From positions 40,143 through 77,742 of the forward strand of contig MEPR01000044.1 of the NCBI GenBank assembly GCA_001769835.1: a stretch of DNA of 37,600 nt. The letters run 5' to 3'. Under the pieces are notes generated by a model that was not told the DNA's origin, did not search any database, and saw nothing but the letters and a program-made list of their open reading frames with translations. The translations under genes were made by a program, and so were the position numbers. The stretch comes from Bdellovibrionales bacterium GWB1_55_8. GTDB taxonomy: Bacteria; Bdellovibrionota; UBA1018. The stretch's first letter is position 1, and each line of letters opens with the position of its first letter. Below, one piece after another: positions 23,793-31,855 of the stretch.

Positions 23793-24539
23793 ATGATCGA
23801 TTCACCAGCTCCCGGGCTGAAGCCCGCTGTCACGCTGCTGCGCATGACGTTTGCCCTCGGCATTTCGATGGGAGCAAGTCTTGCGGGATGTGGCCCAGCA
23901 CCTGAGCCCGCTAAGGACAACCAGTCGTTAACCACGGAAGCTGAATCCAGTTTTCTTTTTTCCTATCGAATTTACCGTTCACGAACACGGAATCCCAAGA
24001 AGTTCGAAGATCTGATACCAACAAGTTATTTCAAAGACATCTCGCGACAGAATGAAGACGATTATCACTTCGATATTCTCCAAAACACGTCTGTAAGTCC
24101 GCCCAGGCTGTCCTTCTCCCTTTTCAAGTGGCCCACACCGAACGAAGACGACGTGTACGCCGAAATGCATTTCCGGATGCCTGCATCTTACCTTGAGCCC
24201 GGCAAGACTTTCGAATGTGCTTTCAATCCGTCAGACACCAGCAAGGACTGCACTGTTTCGGCTGAGATCAGCTCTCTTTCCCGTCATGAGAGGCTTTTCC
24301 TGCCATCCGCGGTTCGTTCCCCTTTGATCTGCCGATTCCAGCTTTCAGATTCGACCCTTCCCGTCGGAGCCGATGGCTTGCTTACAAAACCAAACCCCCG
24401 ATTTCCTTCCAAGCCGGGAACGCCGGAAGCTCGTGAACGACTGGGTTTTGGTTTTCATTGCGAAGACAAAAAGCACAAGGTGGTCGCGCTCCATGGCTAT
24501 TTCCTTCAGAACAGCCGCGAAATTCCACAGTTTCCCTGA
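23793..24539 (+). CDS. Lipoprotein of unknown function
   Basis: A 248-residue protein. The N-terminal 33 residues (with a rather long n-region, MIDSPAPGLKPAV) lead to a hydrophobic stretch and the lipobox SLAGC (Cys33), followed by a flexible GPAPEPAKDN linker. The mature domain is beta-rich and has cysteines in FECAFNPSD, KDCTVS, LICRF and FHCEDKK that could form two disulphides. I recognise no family. AGGGGAA is well placed before ATG 23793, with a promoter upstream. It is convergent with the LolC/E-like gene (12 bp between stops). Confidence 0.75.
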   Translation: MIDSPAPGLKPAVTLLRMTFALGISMGASLAGCGPAPEPAKDNQSLTTEAESSFLFSYRIYRSRTRNPKKFEDLIPTSYFKDISRQNEDDYHFDILQNTSVSPPRLSFSLFKWPTPNEDDVYAEMHFRMPASYLEPGKTFECAFNPSDTSKDCTVSAEISSLSRHERLFLPSAVRSPLICRFQLSDSTLPVGADGLLTKPNPRFPSKPGTPEARERLGFGFHCEDKKHKVVALHGYFLQNSREIPQFP

Positions 24540-24551
24540 TTAAATCGCCTT

Positions 24552-25877
24552 TCAAGAGCCGAACCGGATGCCATCCAAAGGAGCGAGGCGCGCCGCGCGC
24601 TGACTGGGATAAAGGCACGCAATCAGCACAATCACGAGTGCTGCGATCCCGATGGCTGCGTAGTACCAGGGATCAAAAGTCACCGGCAAGGTCCGGTCGT
24701 AGTAAATCTCCGGCAGCTGAATGAATTCGTAGCGCCTGAGCACCAGAGAAACGATGAACCCCAGCCCAAGGCCACCGGCTATTCCGATGCCTCCGATCAG
24801 CAGTCCTTCGGCAAGGAAAATTGCCGCCACCTGCCCGTGGCGTGCCCCCATGGCTTTCAAAATGGAAATTTCCCGCTTTTTCTCCAGGACCATCAGCGTA
24901 AGGGTCGTCACGATGTTGAATGAAGCGACAATCACGATGAACGCCAAAGCGATGGACATCGCAATGCGCTCCAGACGAAGCGAGGCGAACAAATGCGAAT
25001 TCAGCTCGTTCCAGTCCTGTACACGAAAGGCCGGCGCAGCAAGCTGAATTTCACGTGCTGTTTTCGCCGCCTTATCAAAGTCTCGCAAAGTCACTTCCCA
25101 GTAACTCACCACGTCCGAACGACGAAGGAACGATCGTGCCGCCTGAGCACGCATAAAAACAGTGTGCAATTCCTGCTCGGGGATACCAGAACGGTATATT
25201 CCTTCCACGACAAAGCGCTTCATTCTCGGAACTGACCCCATCGGGCCTTCTGTTTCAGTGGGTGAAATCAATGTGACCTGATCGCCTGGAATCAACCCCA
25301 TTTCAAAGGCGAGCTCCTGCCCGACGATGACACCGGGCAAGCGGATATTCTCTCCTCGTTCCCGATGAACCAGCATCTGCGGATCAGCGGTTTCTATCAT
25401 TTGAGCCTGCAAGCGCGCCAGGCGCTCGTCAGTGACGCCTTTCACCACCGCGCCTGTCACCTTCTTTCCGGCTTTCAGAATGGCTTCAGTGCCCACGATC
25501 GGCCAGAAACTCGATACCTGTGCCGGGTCTTTTAGGTTCGAGATAATCTGTTTTTCGTTCACCGCGGATTGGGAAACAAAACCTCTGTCAAAACCCGGGA
25601 CCTTCGACGTTGGCGTGATCAGCACGTGAAGATCAGAAGCTATCAAACGCTTTTTGAGTTCCGCCTCAAACCCGTCCATCACCGAAAGCACGACGATCAT
25701 TGACGTCACACCCAGCATGACCCCGCAAATCGACAAAATGGTGATAAAACTCAGAAAGCGGGAATTCTTCTTGGATTTGAGATAGCGCATTCCCACCCAG
25801 CTGGCCCAAGGGCTCAGCCAAAGATGCCGAACGGCTCCTTCATCCGTAGAACTCCTAACGGGAGTGGAATTTTTCAC
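24552..25877 (-). CDS. Lipoprotein-releasing ABC transporter permease (LolC/LolE family)
   Basis: A 441-residue inner-membrane protein of the MacB/FtsX type. An N-terminal RYLKSKKNSRFLSFITILSI segment leads into TM1 (about 42-66, VMLGVTSMIVVLSV), followed by a large periplasmic domain (about 70-300). Three C-terminal helices follow, including SIALAFIVIVASFNIVTTLTLMVLEKKREISILKAMGA, the usual FtsX signature, and a final helix near 405-425. LolCDE extracts outer-membrane lipoproteins from the inner membrane and hands them to LolA, consistent with the many lipoproteins nearby. The GTG start at 25877 lies inside the fad gene (23-bp overlap) and lacks a ribosome site. An internal start is possible. 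The LolD ATPase is not in the window. Confidence 0.88.
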   Translation of the reverse strand: MKNSTPVRSSTDEGAVRHLWLSPWASWVGMRYLKSKKNSRFLSFITILSICGVMLGVTSMIVVLSVMDGFEAELKKRLIASDLHVLITPTSKVPGFDRGFVSQSAVNEKQIISNLKDPAQVSSFWPIVGTEAILKAGKKVTGAVVKGVTDERLARLQAQMIETADPQMLVHRERGENIRLPGVIVGQELAFEMGLIPGDQVTLISPTETEGPMGSVPRMKRFVVEGIYRSGIPEQELHTVFMRAQAARSFLRRSDVVSYWEVTLRDFDKAAKTAREIQLAAPAFRVQDWNELNSHLFASLRLERIAMSIALAFIVIVASFNIVTTLTLMVLEKKREISILKAMGARHGQVAAIFLAEGLLIGGIGIAGGLGLGFIVSLVLRRYEFIQLPEIYYDRTLPVTFDPWYYAAIGIAALVIVLIACLYPSQRAARLAPLDGIRFGS

Positions 25878-28107
25878 TGGCGTCCGCCCGTCTGATCATT
25901 CCAGGAGCCGGTTCAAATCGCGCTCCGAACCGCTCCTGATAGAACCTCAACCGCTCCACCACTTGACGGGCACCCAACGAATCCGCATACCGCAACAAGC
26001 CGCCTCGAAATGGCGGAAAACCGGTCCCCATGATCATCCCAAGATCTACGTCAGATGCTGTTGCCACCACGCCCTCATCCAGACACCGTGATGCTTCGTT
26101 GATCATTGGGAGCACGCAACGTTCAAGAACTTCCTGATCTGAATGGGCATGAGGCCGCGGAGTGACGCCGATCACTTCGTAAAGCTTCGGGTCGAATTCC
26201 TTTTTCTTGCCGGCATACACGTAAAATCCCCGGCCGTTCTTTTTTCCAAGCATCCCGGCGCCCAGAACCTTGGCGTTCAGCGTACTCGGCTCCGCTCTCG
26301 GCCCAAACGCATCGTGCAGAATGTGCGCGACTTTTTCCCCGACATCCACGCCGACCTCATCGATCAATTCCATCGGACCCATAGGCATCCCGAAACCAAG
26401 AAGAACACGGTCGATCTCCTGAACAGGAACTCCTTCGGACAAGAGATAAGTGGCCTCATTCAGGTAAGGAAGCAAAAGCCGGTTCACAAGGAAGCCTGGC
26501 GCGTCTTTCACCACAATGGGCATTTTGCCGATCTTCTTGCTGAACTCAAAAAGCGAGGCTACGGCCTCGTCCGCGGTCTTGTCCCCTCGAATGACTTCAA
26601 TAAGTGGCATTCGATGAACCGGGTTGAAAAAATGCATCCCGACAAATCGCTCAGGTTTCTTCATCACACTCTGCATCTTGCTTACGGAGAGCGAAGAGGT
26701 GTTTGTTGCGATCAGGCAATCAGGCTTCACGTGATCTTCGAGCTCACGGAAAACCTTCTGCTTGATCTCCATGTTTTCGATCACGGCCTCCACGACGATA
26801 TCGCCCGTTTCAAACCCGCTGTAATCCAGAACGGGGGCGATGCGATTCAGCTTCTGGAGAAATTGTCGTTTCGTGATTTTCCGCTTTTTGACCTGTTTCT
26901 GAAAAATCTTGCTGGCGGCTTCGACGCCCAGGGAAAGAGCCTTCGTGTTCAGATCCTTCATCCGAGTGGGAATTTCCTTTTCGGCAAAGAGCTGGGCGAT
27001 TCCGCCCCCCATTACACCCGCTCCAAGCACGGCTGCGGAATGCACCTCCGAAACCTTCACGTCGCGTCCAGGGGGAAGACCGTTGCTCTTTTTCAGTCCT
27101 TCCGTGAGAAAAAACAGGCGAATCAGATTTTTCGATACTTCTGTAACCGCGAGCTTCCCAAAACCTTCGGCCTCACGATTCATCGCTTTCTCACGCTCGG
27201 CTCCACGGAACCGGGCACCGTATCCGGTCCCAGTCCCTTGAATCACGGCGAGCGCTTCAAGCGGCGCCGGGTAGTGCCCTTTCGTTTGCGACAGGACCCC
27301 TTCCCTCGCTTTCCTGAAGATGAGAGCACGGCCAAGAGGAGTTTTTTCCATCATTGTACCCACCGCGCCGCCCATGCCGCCCAATTTCGGTTCTTTTGCC
27401 AGACGCTTGCCATCGCCCAATGCTTTGAGATTCGCTTTGACCCAGGACAATGCAGACGTCTCGAACTCCTCGCGTGGCAACGCAGCTTCGATCAGTCCAC
27501 CTTTGAAAGCCCGTTCGGCATTCAGATTTTTTCCGGTGAGAATCATATCCAGGGCCGTCGCAAGCCCCACTTTTCTGGGAAGCCGAATGCAGCCGCCCAT
27601 TCCCGGAATCAGTCCAAGCATCACCTCGGGCAGGCCGATTTTCGCAGCGGGGTTATTCGACATCACGATCGCTGAACAAGCCAGCGCCATTTCGCAGCCA
27701 CCACCCAGGGTAGCGCCGTCAATGGCAGCGATCGTCGGGAACGGCAGGTCTTCCCAGCGGTTCAGGAGCGCGTGACCCGACTTCGACAGCGAAACACCTT
27801 CCTGCGCGGTTTCCACCGCGCGTATCATTTCGATATCCGCGCCAGCGATGAAATTTCCGGGTTTTCCGGAAACAACCATCAAGGCGTCGATGCTGCCTGC
27901 TTTTCCAGCTGCTTCGAGTTCAGCCACGATAGGCTCGAAGTCCGTCATCACTTTCTTGCTGAACTTGTTCACCTTCTCGCCGACGAGATCAAAGACCAAA
28001 GTCCAGATTCTGACTCCACCTGCTGCCGAAGAGCGATCCTCCAAACGAAATGTTTCGTTTTGCCGGATCGTTGTAAATCCAGGTGTGGCACCTGCCGCGA
28101 AACTCAT
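25855..28107 (-). CDS. Multifunctional fatty-acid oxidation protein (enoyl-CoA hydratase / 3-hydroxyacyl-CoA dehydrogenase), FadJ/FadB-like
   Basis: A 750-residue two-enzyme fusion for beta-oxidation. The crotonase half (about 1-330) has IAGADIEMI (oxyanion hole), DGATLGGGCEMALACS and KIGLPEVMLGLIPGMGG, each with its catalytic Glu. The dehydrogenase half starts with VLGAGVMGGGIAQLFAEKEIP (NAD-binding Rossmann motif), then NTSSLSVSKM and GMHFFNPVHRMPLIEVI with the catalytic His, and ends with two C-terminal helical domains (PGFLVNRLLLPYLNEA, GTGFPPFRGGLLRYAD). Length and order match FadJ/FadB. AGGGG precedes ATG 28107. The thiolase partner is not in the window. The downstream permease overlaps it. 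Confidence 0.92.
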   Translation of the reverse strand: MSFAAGATPGFTTIRQNETFRLEDRSSAAGGVRIWTLVFDLVGEKVNKFSKKVMTDFEPIVAELEAAGKAGSIDALMVVSGKPGNFIAGADIEMIRAVETAQEGVSLSKSGHALLNRWEDLPFPTIAAIDGATLGGGCEMALACSAIVMSNNPAAKIGLPEVMLGLIPGMGGCIRLPRKVGLATALDMILTGKNLNAERAFKGGLIEAALPREEFETSALSWVKANLKALGDGKRLAKEPKLGGMGGAVGTMMEKTPLGRALIFRKAREGVLSQTKGHYPAPLEALAVIQGTGTGYGARFRGAEREKAMNREAEGFGKLAVTEVSKNLIRLFFLTEGLKKSNGLPPGRDVKVSEVHSAAVLGAGVMGGGIAQLFAEKEIPTRMKDLNTKALSLGVEAASKIFQKQVKKRKITKRQFLQKLNRIAPVLDYSGFETGDIVVEAVIENMEIKQKVFRELEDHVKPDCLIATNTSSLSVSKMQSVMKKPERFVGMHFFNPVHRMPLIEVIRGDKTADEAVASLFEFSKKIGKMPIVVKDAPGFLVNRLLLPYLNEATYLLSEGVPVQEIDRVLLGFGMPMGPMELIDEVGVDVGEKVAHILHDAFGPRAEPSTLNAKVLGAGMLGKKNGRGFYVYAGKKKEFDPKLYEVIGVTPRPHAHSDQEVLERCVLPMINEASRCLDEGVVATASDVDLGMIMGTGFPPFRGGLLRYADSLGARQVVERLRFYQERFGARFEPAPGMIRRADASEKFHSR

Positions 28108-28184
28108 AAGGATCCCCTTTGAAAAATGAAAGTGGTTAAAGCCCGGCCATCATAGCAATGGCGCTTTGCGCACTCAATACAAAC

Positions 28185-28219
28185 AAGCGGGCCTCCGGGG
28201 GGAAACCGGAAGCCCGCTT
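28185..28219 (-). terminator. Terminator of the outer-membrane protein gene
   Basis: On the minus strand AAGCGGGC (28219-28212) pairs with GCCCGCTT (28192-28185) and the inner CCGG pairs with CCGG across a 2x2 mismatch. The strand continues TGTTTGT. It lies 48 nt beyond the stop of the outer-membrane gene at 28268 and about 80 bp before the fad gene start. Confidence 0.6.
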
Positions 28220-28267
28220 TCAGGAGTTAGGGGCAAATCAGATGACAGGACAGACCAGAACGCGCAA

Positions 28268-29584
28268 TCAGAACACGAAGGTTGCGCCAGCAGCTATCGA
28301 ATAGAAAGCCGCCTTCGCAACCGTCCCGCCGACCATCTGCTTATCGGCGTCATACGCGGAATATCCGTACGGATTACTATAGCCATACGGGTTAGTGTAT
28401 CCGTAGTAGGGGGTGCTTCCGTACATTGCATTGTTATTGATGCTCGAGTTCTCGCGGGCGGAAAGGACGTTATAATACTTGAACGTCGCACCCACTGAGA
28501 TCGACTTGTTGACGCGAATGTCAAATCCCGTCGACAAGAAACCCAGGAACTGCGTCAGATTATAATCCTGTCCATAATACAGCCGACTCTGAGCATCGAG
28601 ACGATCCAGAATGGCCTGATCATAGTTGATGAAGCTCTTGGCATAGGCGCCGCCCCCTCCGAGAAAGGGACGAATTCTGGCATCCGGCCCGAGGAAATGA
28701 AGCTTCAGACCGATGTCGCCCACGTTCTGCTTCATCGCAACAGTTTCAAAGTTGCCAAGATAGCCGGAGTTGACCATCGAATTCTGGTAGACGTTGTTCA
28801 GCGCGACACCGAATTCACTGAACGTGTAACCCAGCTCAAAACTCAGGTTCGGCGATACCGCAACACCTAAGTCCACGCCCACCGAAAAGCGCGGGTTCAT
28901 CTCATAATAGGATTCTGAAGCCATGTTCGCCACACCACCGCGCGACCGCACATAGACCAGAGAAAGATCCGACGGTTCCTCAACCGCGACCACGCTCGAA
29001 CCCGTCAAAGCAGGAACAGACTGCTCAGGTGTGATCGAGGCAACAACTGTCTGCTGAGCCACAGCGCCAACCGGCTCTTCTTTCAACACAGGCATAGCAA
29101 CAGGGACCGCGAGAGCCGGGGTACTCCCGAAGAGTTCCTGAGTGCGCCTATTTTCATCTCTTAGACGAAGCTCTTCGAGCCTTTCCTGAAGAATGTCCTC
29201 GTTTTTCAATTCAGCGCGGGTCCGTTCACGACGCATTAATTCGGTTTTCGTGAACGACTGGGGTTCTTCAGCAACTTGGGCCGCCTGCATGGGCATGCTC
29301 TGAATGATCGGGAGCGCCTGTGCAACCGGAGCCTCGATGACCTGCGTTTGAGGAACCAGGGTCTGTGGTACTGGATCAGCTTGAACACGCTCAACCACGC
29401 CCAATGTCTGACGATTCAATTCACGATCAGCAACTCGCTGCGCGCCTTGATCGGCGGCCGGAGCTTGTGCCTGAGCCTCACTTTCATAAACCAATTCACC
29501 GCGTGCCTGAGGCAAGAGCGCTATGGAAGCCATAATTCCGGCTCCCAGCGCCGCACCCAGGGTTCTTGTTCTCATGATTTTCAT
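28268..29584 (-). CDS. Outer-membrane beta-barrel protein with N-terminal coiled-coil/Gln-rich region
   Basis: A 438-residue protein starting at ATG 29584 (AGGAG nine bases upstream; the longer frame to 29707 has no signal peptide). The signal peptide is MKIMRTRTLGAALGAGIMAS..., with cleavage likely near QARG around residue 30. A Gln/Ala/Val-rich segment and a charged coiled coil (ELMRRERTRAELKNED, then LQERLEELRLRDENRR) follow. The second half is a barrel: FSVGVDLGVAVSPNLSFELGYTF, IGLKLHF, FLGFLSTGFDIRV, ISVGATFKYYNV, ending AAGATFVF. A long Tyr/Gly loop contains three NPYGY-like repeats. The N-terminal part could reach peptidoglycan. The promoter is not obvious; a 600-bp structured upstream region precedes it. 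Confidence 0.78.
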   Translation of the reverse strand: MKIMRTRTLGAALGAGIMASIALLPQARGELVYESEAQAQAPAADQGAQRVADRELNRQTLGVVERVQADPVPQTLVPQTQVIEAPVAQALPIIQSMPMQAAQVAEEPQSFTKTELMRRERTRAELKNEDILQERLEELRLRDENRRTQELFGSTPALAVPVAMPVLKEEPVGAVAQQTVVASITPEQSVPALTGSSVVAVEEPSDLSLVYVRSRGGVANMASESYYEMNPRFSVGVDLGVAVSPNLSFELGYTFSEFGVALNNVYQNSMVNSGYLGNFETVAMKQNVGDIGLKLHFLGPDARIRPFLGGGGAYAKSFINYDQAILDRLDAQSRLYYGQDYNLTQFLGFLSTGFDIRVNKSISVGATFKYYNVLSARENSSINNNAMYGSTPYYGYTNPYGYSNPYGYSAYDADKQMVGGTVAKAAFYSIAAGATFVF

Positions 29585-29838
29585 TGCCTTTACTCCTTTG
29601 GTTACATTCCGCGACACCCCCTCTTTGGGAGGGACTATCTGCCGCATAACTGATCTGCCGCGTGGCGTCATAGCAATAGCCGTGCCCCGCGTTACAAAAG
29701 GATTCAAACCTCCAATTCCGCGAATTCATGCCTTTTTTTAAAAATGAGCAGTCCCAAATCTCTCGAGTCGATGACGGATCTGCGAAGCCAATATGGCCCC
29801 AAATCAATGGCCCTTCGGCGGGCACGGAATCGCCTCGC

Positions 29839-29883
29839 AAAAAAGATCCCTGACAGTTCGCCGGCTTAGGCGCGAATCTCAGG
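29839..29883 (-). terminator. Intrinsic terminator-like hairpin upstream of the outer-membrane protein gene
   Basis: Reading the minus strand, CCTGA-GA-TTCGCGCC pairs with GGCGAA-CTG-TCAGG (29883-29849) around a 6-nt loop and, after GATC, TTTTTT follows (29844-29839). It lies 255 bp before the start codon of the gene at 29584. It may end an upstream transcript, or act as an attenuator if the promoter lies further right. Confidence 0.45.
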
Positions 29884-29952
29884 ACCCTGTTTCCAAGGCG
29901 TGATTAGAGCCAAAGAGGCCACTTTGAAATTTTTACTCGGTCGGAAGAAGAG

Positions 29953-29971
29953 GTTGACAAAATACGTCAAC
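29953..29971. repeat. Inverted repeat GTTGAC-AAAATAC-GTCAAC, candidate operator
   Basis: Six-base perfect arms with a 7-bp AT-rich centre. The arm core TTGAC is shared with the repeat at 22657-22674, but the spacing differs (7 versus 4 bp), so a common regulator is only a possibility. Confidence 0.4.
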
Positions 29972-30120
29972 ATTATTGATTCCAACTGAAACTGAAACGA
30001 AACTGTCACTGGGCTGACACAGGTGACTAATAGTTAGACACTCTTGGAACTGCATCTGCTCGATTTCACATGGACATCATGAAAACGCATTGCGGCATCA
30101 CTATTGCTCTATATCCAGGT

Positions 30121-30194
30121 AACAAACGGATTGGCTAGCAGCTAGCCCCCCCTAGCTCCCCCTTTATCCCCCTCAGTTAGCCAATCCGTTTGTT
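30121..30194. repeat. Large perfect inverted repeat (17-bp arms) with phased C5/G5 tracts in the loop
   Basis: AACAAACGGATTGGCTA (30121-30137) is exactly repeated in inverse orientation at 30178-30194. The 40-bp loop contains C tracts at 30146-30152 (seven), 30158-30162 and 30168-30172; the last five of the first tract and the other two start exactly 10 bp apart. A fourth C5 lies just outside, at 30195-30199. The minus strand therefore carries four G runs (G-quadruplex potential). An alternative small hairpin GGCTA/TAGCC (30133-30137 with 30143-30147) competes with the long stem. It begins 11 bp downstream of the Flp-like gene stop. Confidence 0.8.
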
Positions 30195-30205
30195 CCCCCT
30201 AAAGA

Positions 30206-30412
30206 TCAGCGTCTCAGTGGAAAATGGTGAAGGTTTCCAAAAAAACCGCGCTCCATTTTTTCGACCAAACTGCTCGTCATACGCTCGAGCACAGGTTTGA
30301 TGAATTCCCGAATCACCATAAGCGCGAGAGTCACGGCAAGCGCAACCATGAGAATATATTCGGTCGTCGCCTGTCCAGATTCGTCCGCCCAGATTCTCCG
30401 GGATACTGTCAT
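30206..30412 (-). CDS. Flp-type (type IVb) prepilin-like small protein
   Basis: A 68-residue protein: a short basic leader (MTVSRRIWADESG), then QATTEYILMVALAVTLALMV, a hydrophobic helix beginning at the class III prepilin cleavage motif G-QATT-EY (Gly13, with Glu18 and Tyr19 at +5 and +6), and an amphipathic C-terminal helix. This fits Flp/TadE-like pilins processed by a TadV-type peptidase and assembled by a Tad system in the envelope. Its ATG overlaps the TGA of purB (ATGA), with AAGGA upstream, so it is co-translated with purB. No tad genes are nearby. A membrane protein with a chance GxxxxEY match is the alternative. Confidence 0.7.
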   Translation of the reverse strand: MTVSRRIWADESGQATTEYILMVALAVTLALMVIREFIKPVLERMTSSLVEKMERGFFGNLHHFPLRR

Positions 30413-31761
30413 TTCCGCTTCCTTATGGATTTGGAACGCCCTCCGCGTTCTCTGCGAACGCGTTGATAGATCGCGCGCACGTTTCGAAGTTGATATTTCA
30501 GCGAACCCAGTTGCCGAATTTTCGCGGATGGCAGAAATTCAGCAATCCCGGGATGAGATTGCAAAAGATCAATGAACGTTCTCTCTCCATCAAAACTTGC
30601 CAGCGCGCATTCTTGAACCCAAGCATAAGCCTGTTCGCGACTCACGCCCGCCTTCACAAGCTCCAGCAAATAATGCCCGGAAAATACGGTTGCTCCGGCC
30701 TTTTCCAGATTCTCAACGACCCGCCGATCGTCCACTTCAAGCCCCTCGAGAACCGAGCGCATTCGGGCCAACGCGTAATCGAGCACCAGAAAAGAGTCAG
30801 GGAACACCACCCTCTCCACAGAAGAATGAGAGATATCCCTTTCGTGCCAGAGCGGAACGTTTTCCAGGGCCGCTTGCGAATAAGAGCGTAGCAGTCGCGC
30901 AAGGCCGCTGATATTTTCCGAAGAGATCGGGTTGCGCTTGTGAGGCATGGCGCTTGACCCCTTCTGACCTCTAGAGAATCCTTCGCGCACCTCGGAAACT
31001 TCTGAACGTTGTAGATGCCTAAGCTCCACGGCCATTCGTTCTAGTGACGAGCCACAAACAGCGAATGCCATCAGCAGCCCGGCATGCCGATCCCGTGGAA
31101 TCACCTGGGTGCTCACCGGTTCTCGCAAAAGATCCAGCCGCGCAAGTACCCGCTCTTCAAATCCAGGATCCCAATGAGCGTTCACGCCGACCGCGCCCGA
31201 AAGCTTTCCAAACCGCAGCTGGCGAATCGCCTGGTCGACCCGCTCCAGATTCCGCCGCCATTCGGCTTCCCATCCCAGAAACTTAAGGCCAAAACTCGTA
31301 GGCTCCGCGGATATGCCATGCGACCGACCGATCGTGGGCAAGTCCCGGTATCGATCAGCAAGCCGCCCGAGAGAAGACAGTAACTCAAGAATATCATTCC
31401 TGACGATCGCACCCGCCTCCTGGATCATCAGCGAGAGTGCGGTATCGACAACGTCCGAAGACGTCAGGCCAAAGTGAATGAACCGGGCCGAAGGACCGAC
31501 CTTTTCCGCAACCGCAGTCGTGAACGCGATCACATCGTGACGAGTAATTGATTCGAAATGATCCACTCGTTTCGGATCAACACCGCCCGTTTCGAGAAGT
31601 GCCGAAACCTTCTTGTTCAGCAGTTGCCAGTCCTTACGAGGAATCATGCCCGCGCGCGCAAGCTCCGCACAAACCGCAAGCTCCACCCGTAACCACGCTG
31701 CGTAGCGATGCTGGTCACTCCATATGCTTGCCATCTCTGGGCGCGAATACCGTGAAATCAT
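30409..31761 (-). CDS. purB: Adenylosuccinate lyase
   Basis: A 450-residue enzyme of purine synthesis that cleaves SAICAR and adenylosuccinate, releasing fumarate. Typical features are MISRYSRPEMASIWS at the start, HFGLTSSDVVDTALS, GRSHGISAEPTSFG with an active-site His, and the superfamily signature GSSAMPHKRNPISSENI containing the flexible catalytic-Ser loop. Length and domain order match short bacterial PurB. AAGGAG is well placed before ATG 31761. The gene is followed by the overlapping Flp-like gene and is divergent from a glycosyltransferase gene. Confidence 0.95.
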   Translation of the reverse strand: MISRYSRPEMASIWSDQHRYAAWLRVELAVCAELARAGMIPRKDWQLLNKKVSALLETGGVDPKRVDHFESITRHDVIAFTTAVAEKVGPSARFIHFGLTSSDVVDTALSLMIQEAGAIVRNDILELLSSLGRLADRYRDLPTIGRSHGISAEPTSFGLKFLGWEAEWRRNLERVDQAIRQLRFGKLSGAVGVNAHWDPGFEERVLARLDLLREPVSTQVIPRDRHAGLLMAFAVCGSSLERMAVELRHLQRSEVSEVREGFSRGQKGSSAMPHKRNPISSENISGLARLLRSYSQAALENVPLWHERDISHSSVERVVFPDSFLVLDYALARMRSVLEGLEVDDRRVVENLEKAGATVFSGHYLLELVKAGVSREQAYAWVQECALASFDGERTFIDLLQSHPGIAEFLPSAKIRQLGSLKYQLRNVRAIYQRVRRERGGRSKSIRKRK

Positions 31762-31855
31762 GCAGATCTCCTTGCTTCTGAGATCTTAATCCCCGTTGTT
31801 ACCGAATCAAAGATTGATTTCCGTGAGTTGGCGCAATACAGCTGGTTTTCGACCT

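Larger units (their letters stand above)
29585..30205. other. 620-bp gap without a protein gene, rich in inverted repeats
   Basis: No credible reading frame lies here. From the right it holds the large inverted repeat at 30121-30194; nested repeats TGTCA/TGACA and GTCAC/GTGAC at 30004-30027 next to repeated CTGAAA/GAAACT words (29982-30005); the palindrome GTTGAC-N7-GTCAAC at 29953-29971; a hairpin followed by T6 on the minus strand (29883-29839); and a small hairpin near 29613-29632 before the outer-membrane gene. This could be a long regulated leader for the gene at 29584, a small RNA gene, or both. I found no convincing -10/-35 pair inside it. Confidence 0.5.

Noticed and set aside
26143-27675. 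510-codon open frame on the plus strand
   Set aside because: It is entirely antisense to the FadJ-like gene, its composition (His/Arg/Phe-rich) is typical of a shadow frame, and it shows no motif.
29496-29840. 114-codon minus-strand frame before the outer-membrane protein gene
   Set aside because: It overlaps the signal-peptide region of the real gene in another frame, has no ribosome site, and its composition looks random.
30119-30196. Integron attC site, because the repeat ends look like AAC...GTT
   Set aside because: The arms are perfectly paired with no extrahelical bases, the GTTRRRY core is missing (TTTGTTCC instead), and no cassette or integrase is near.
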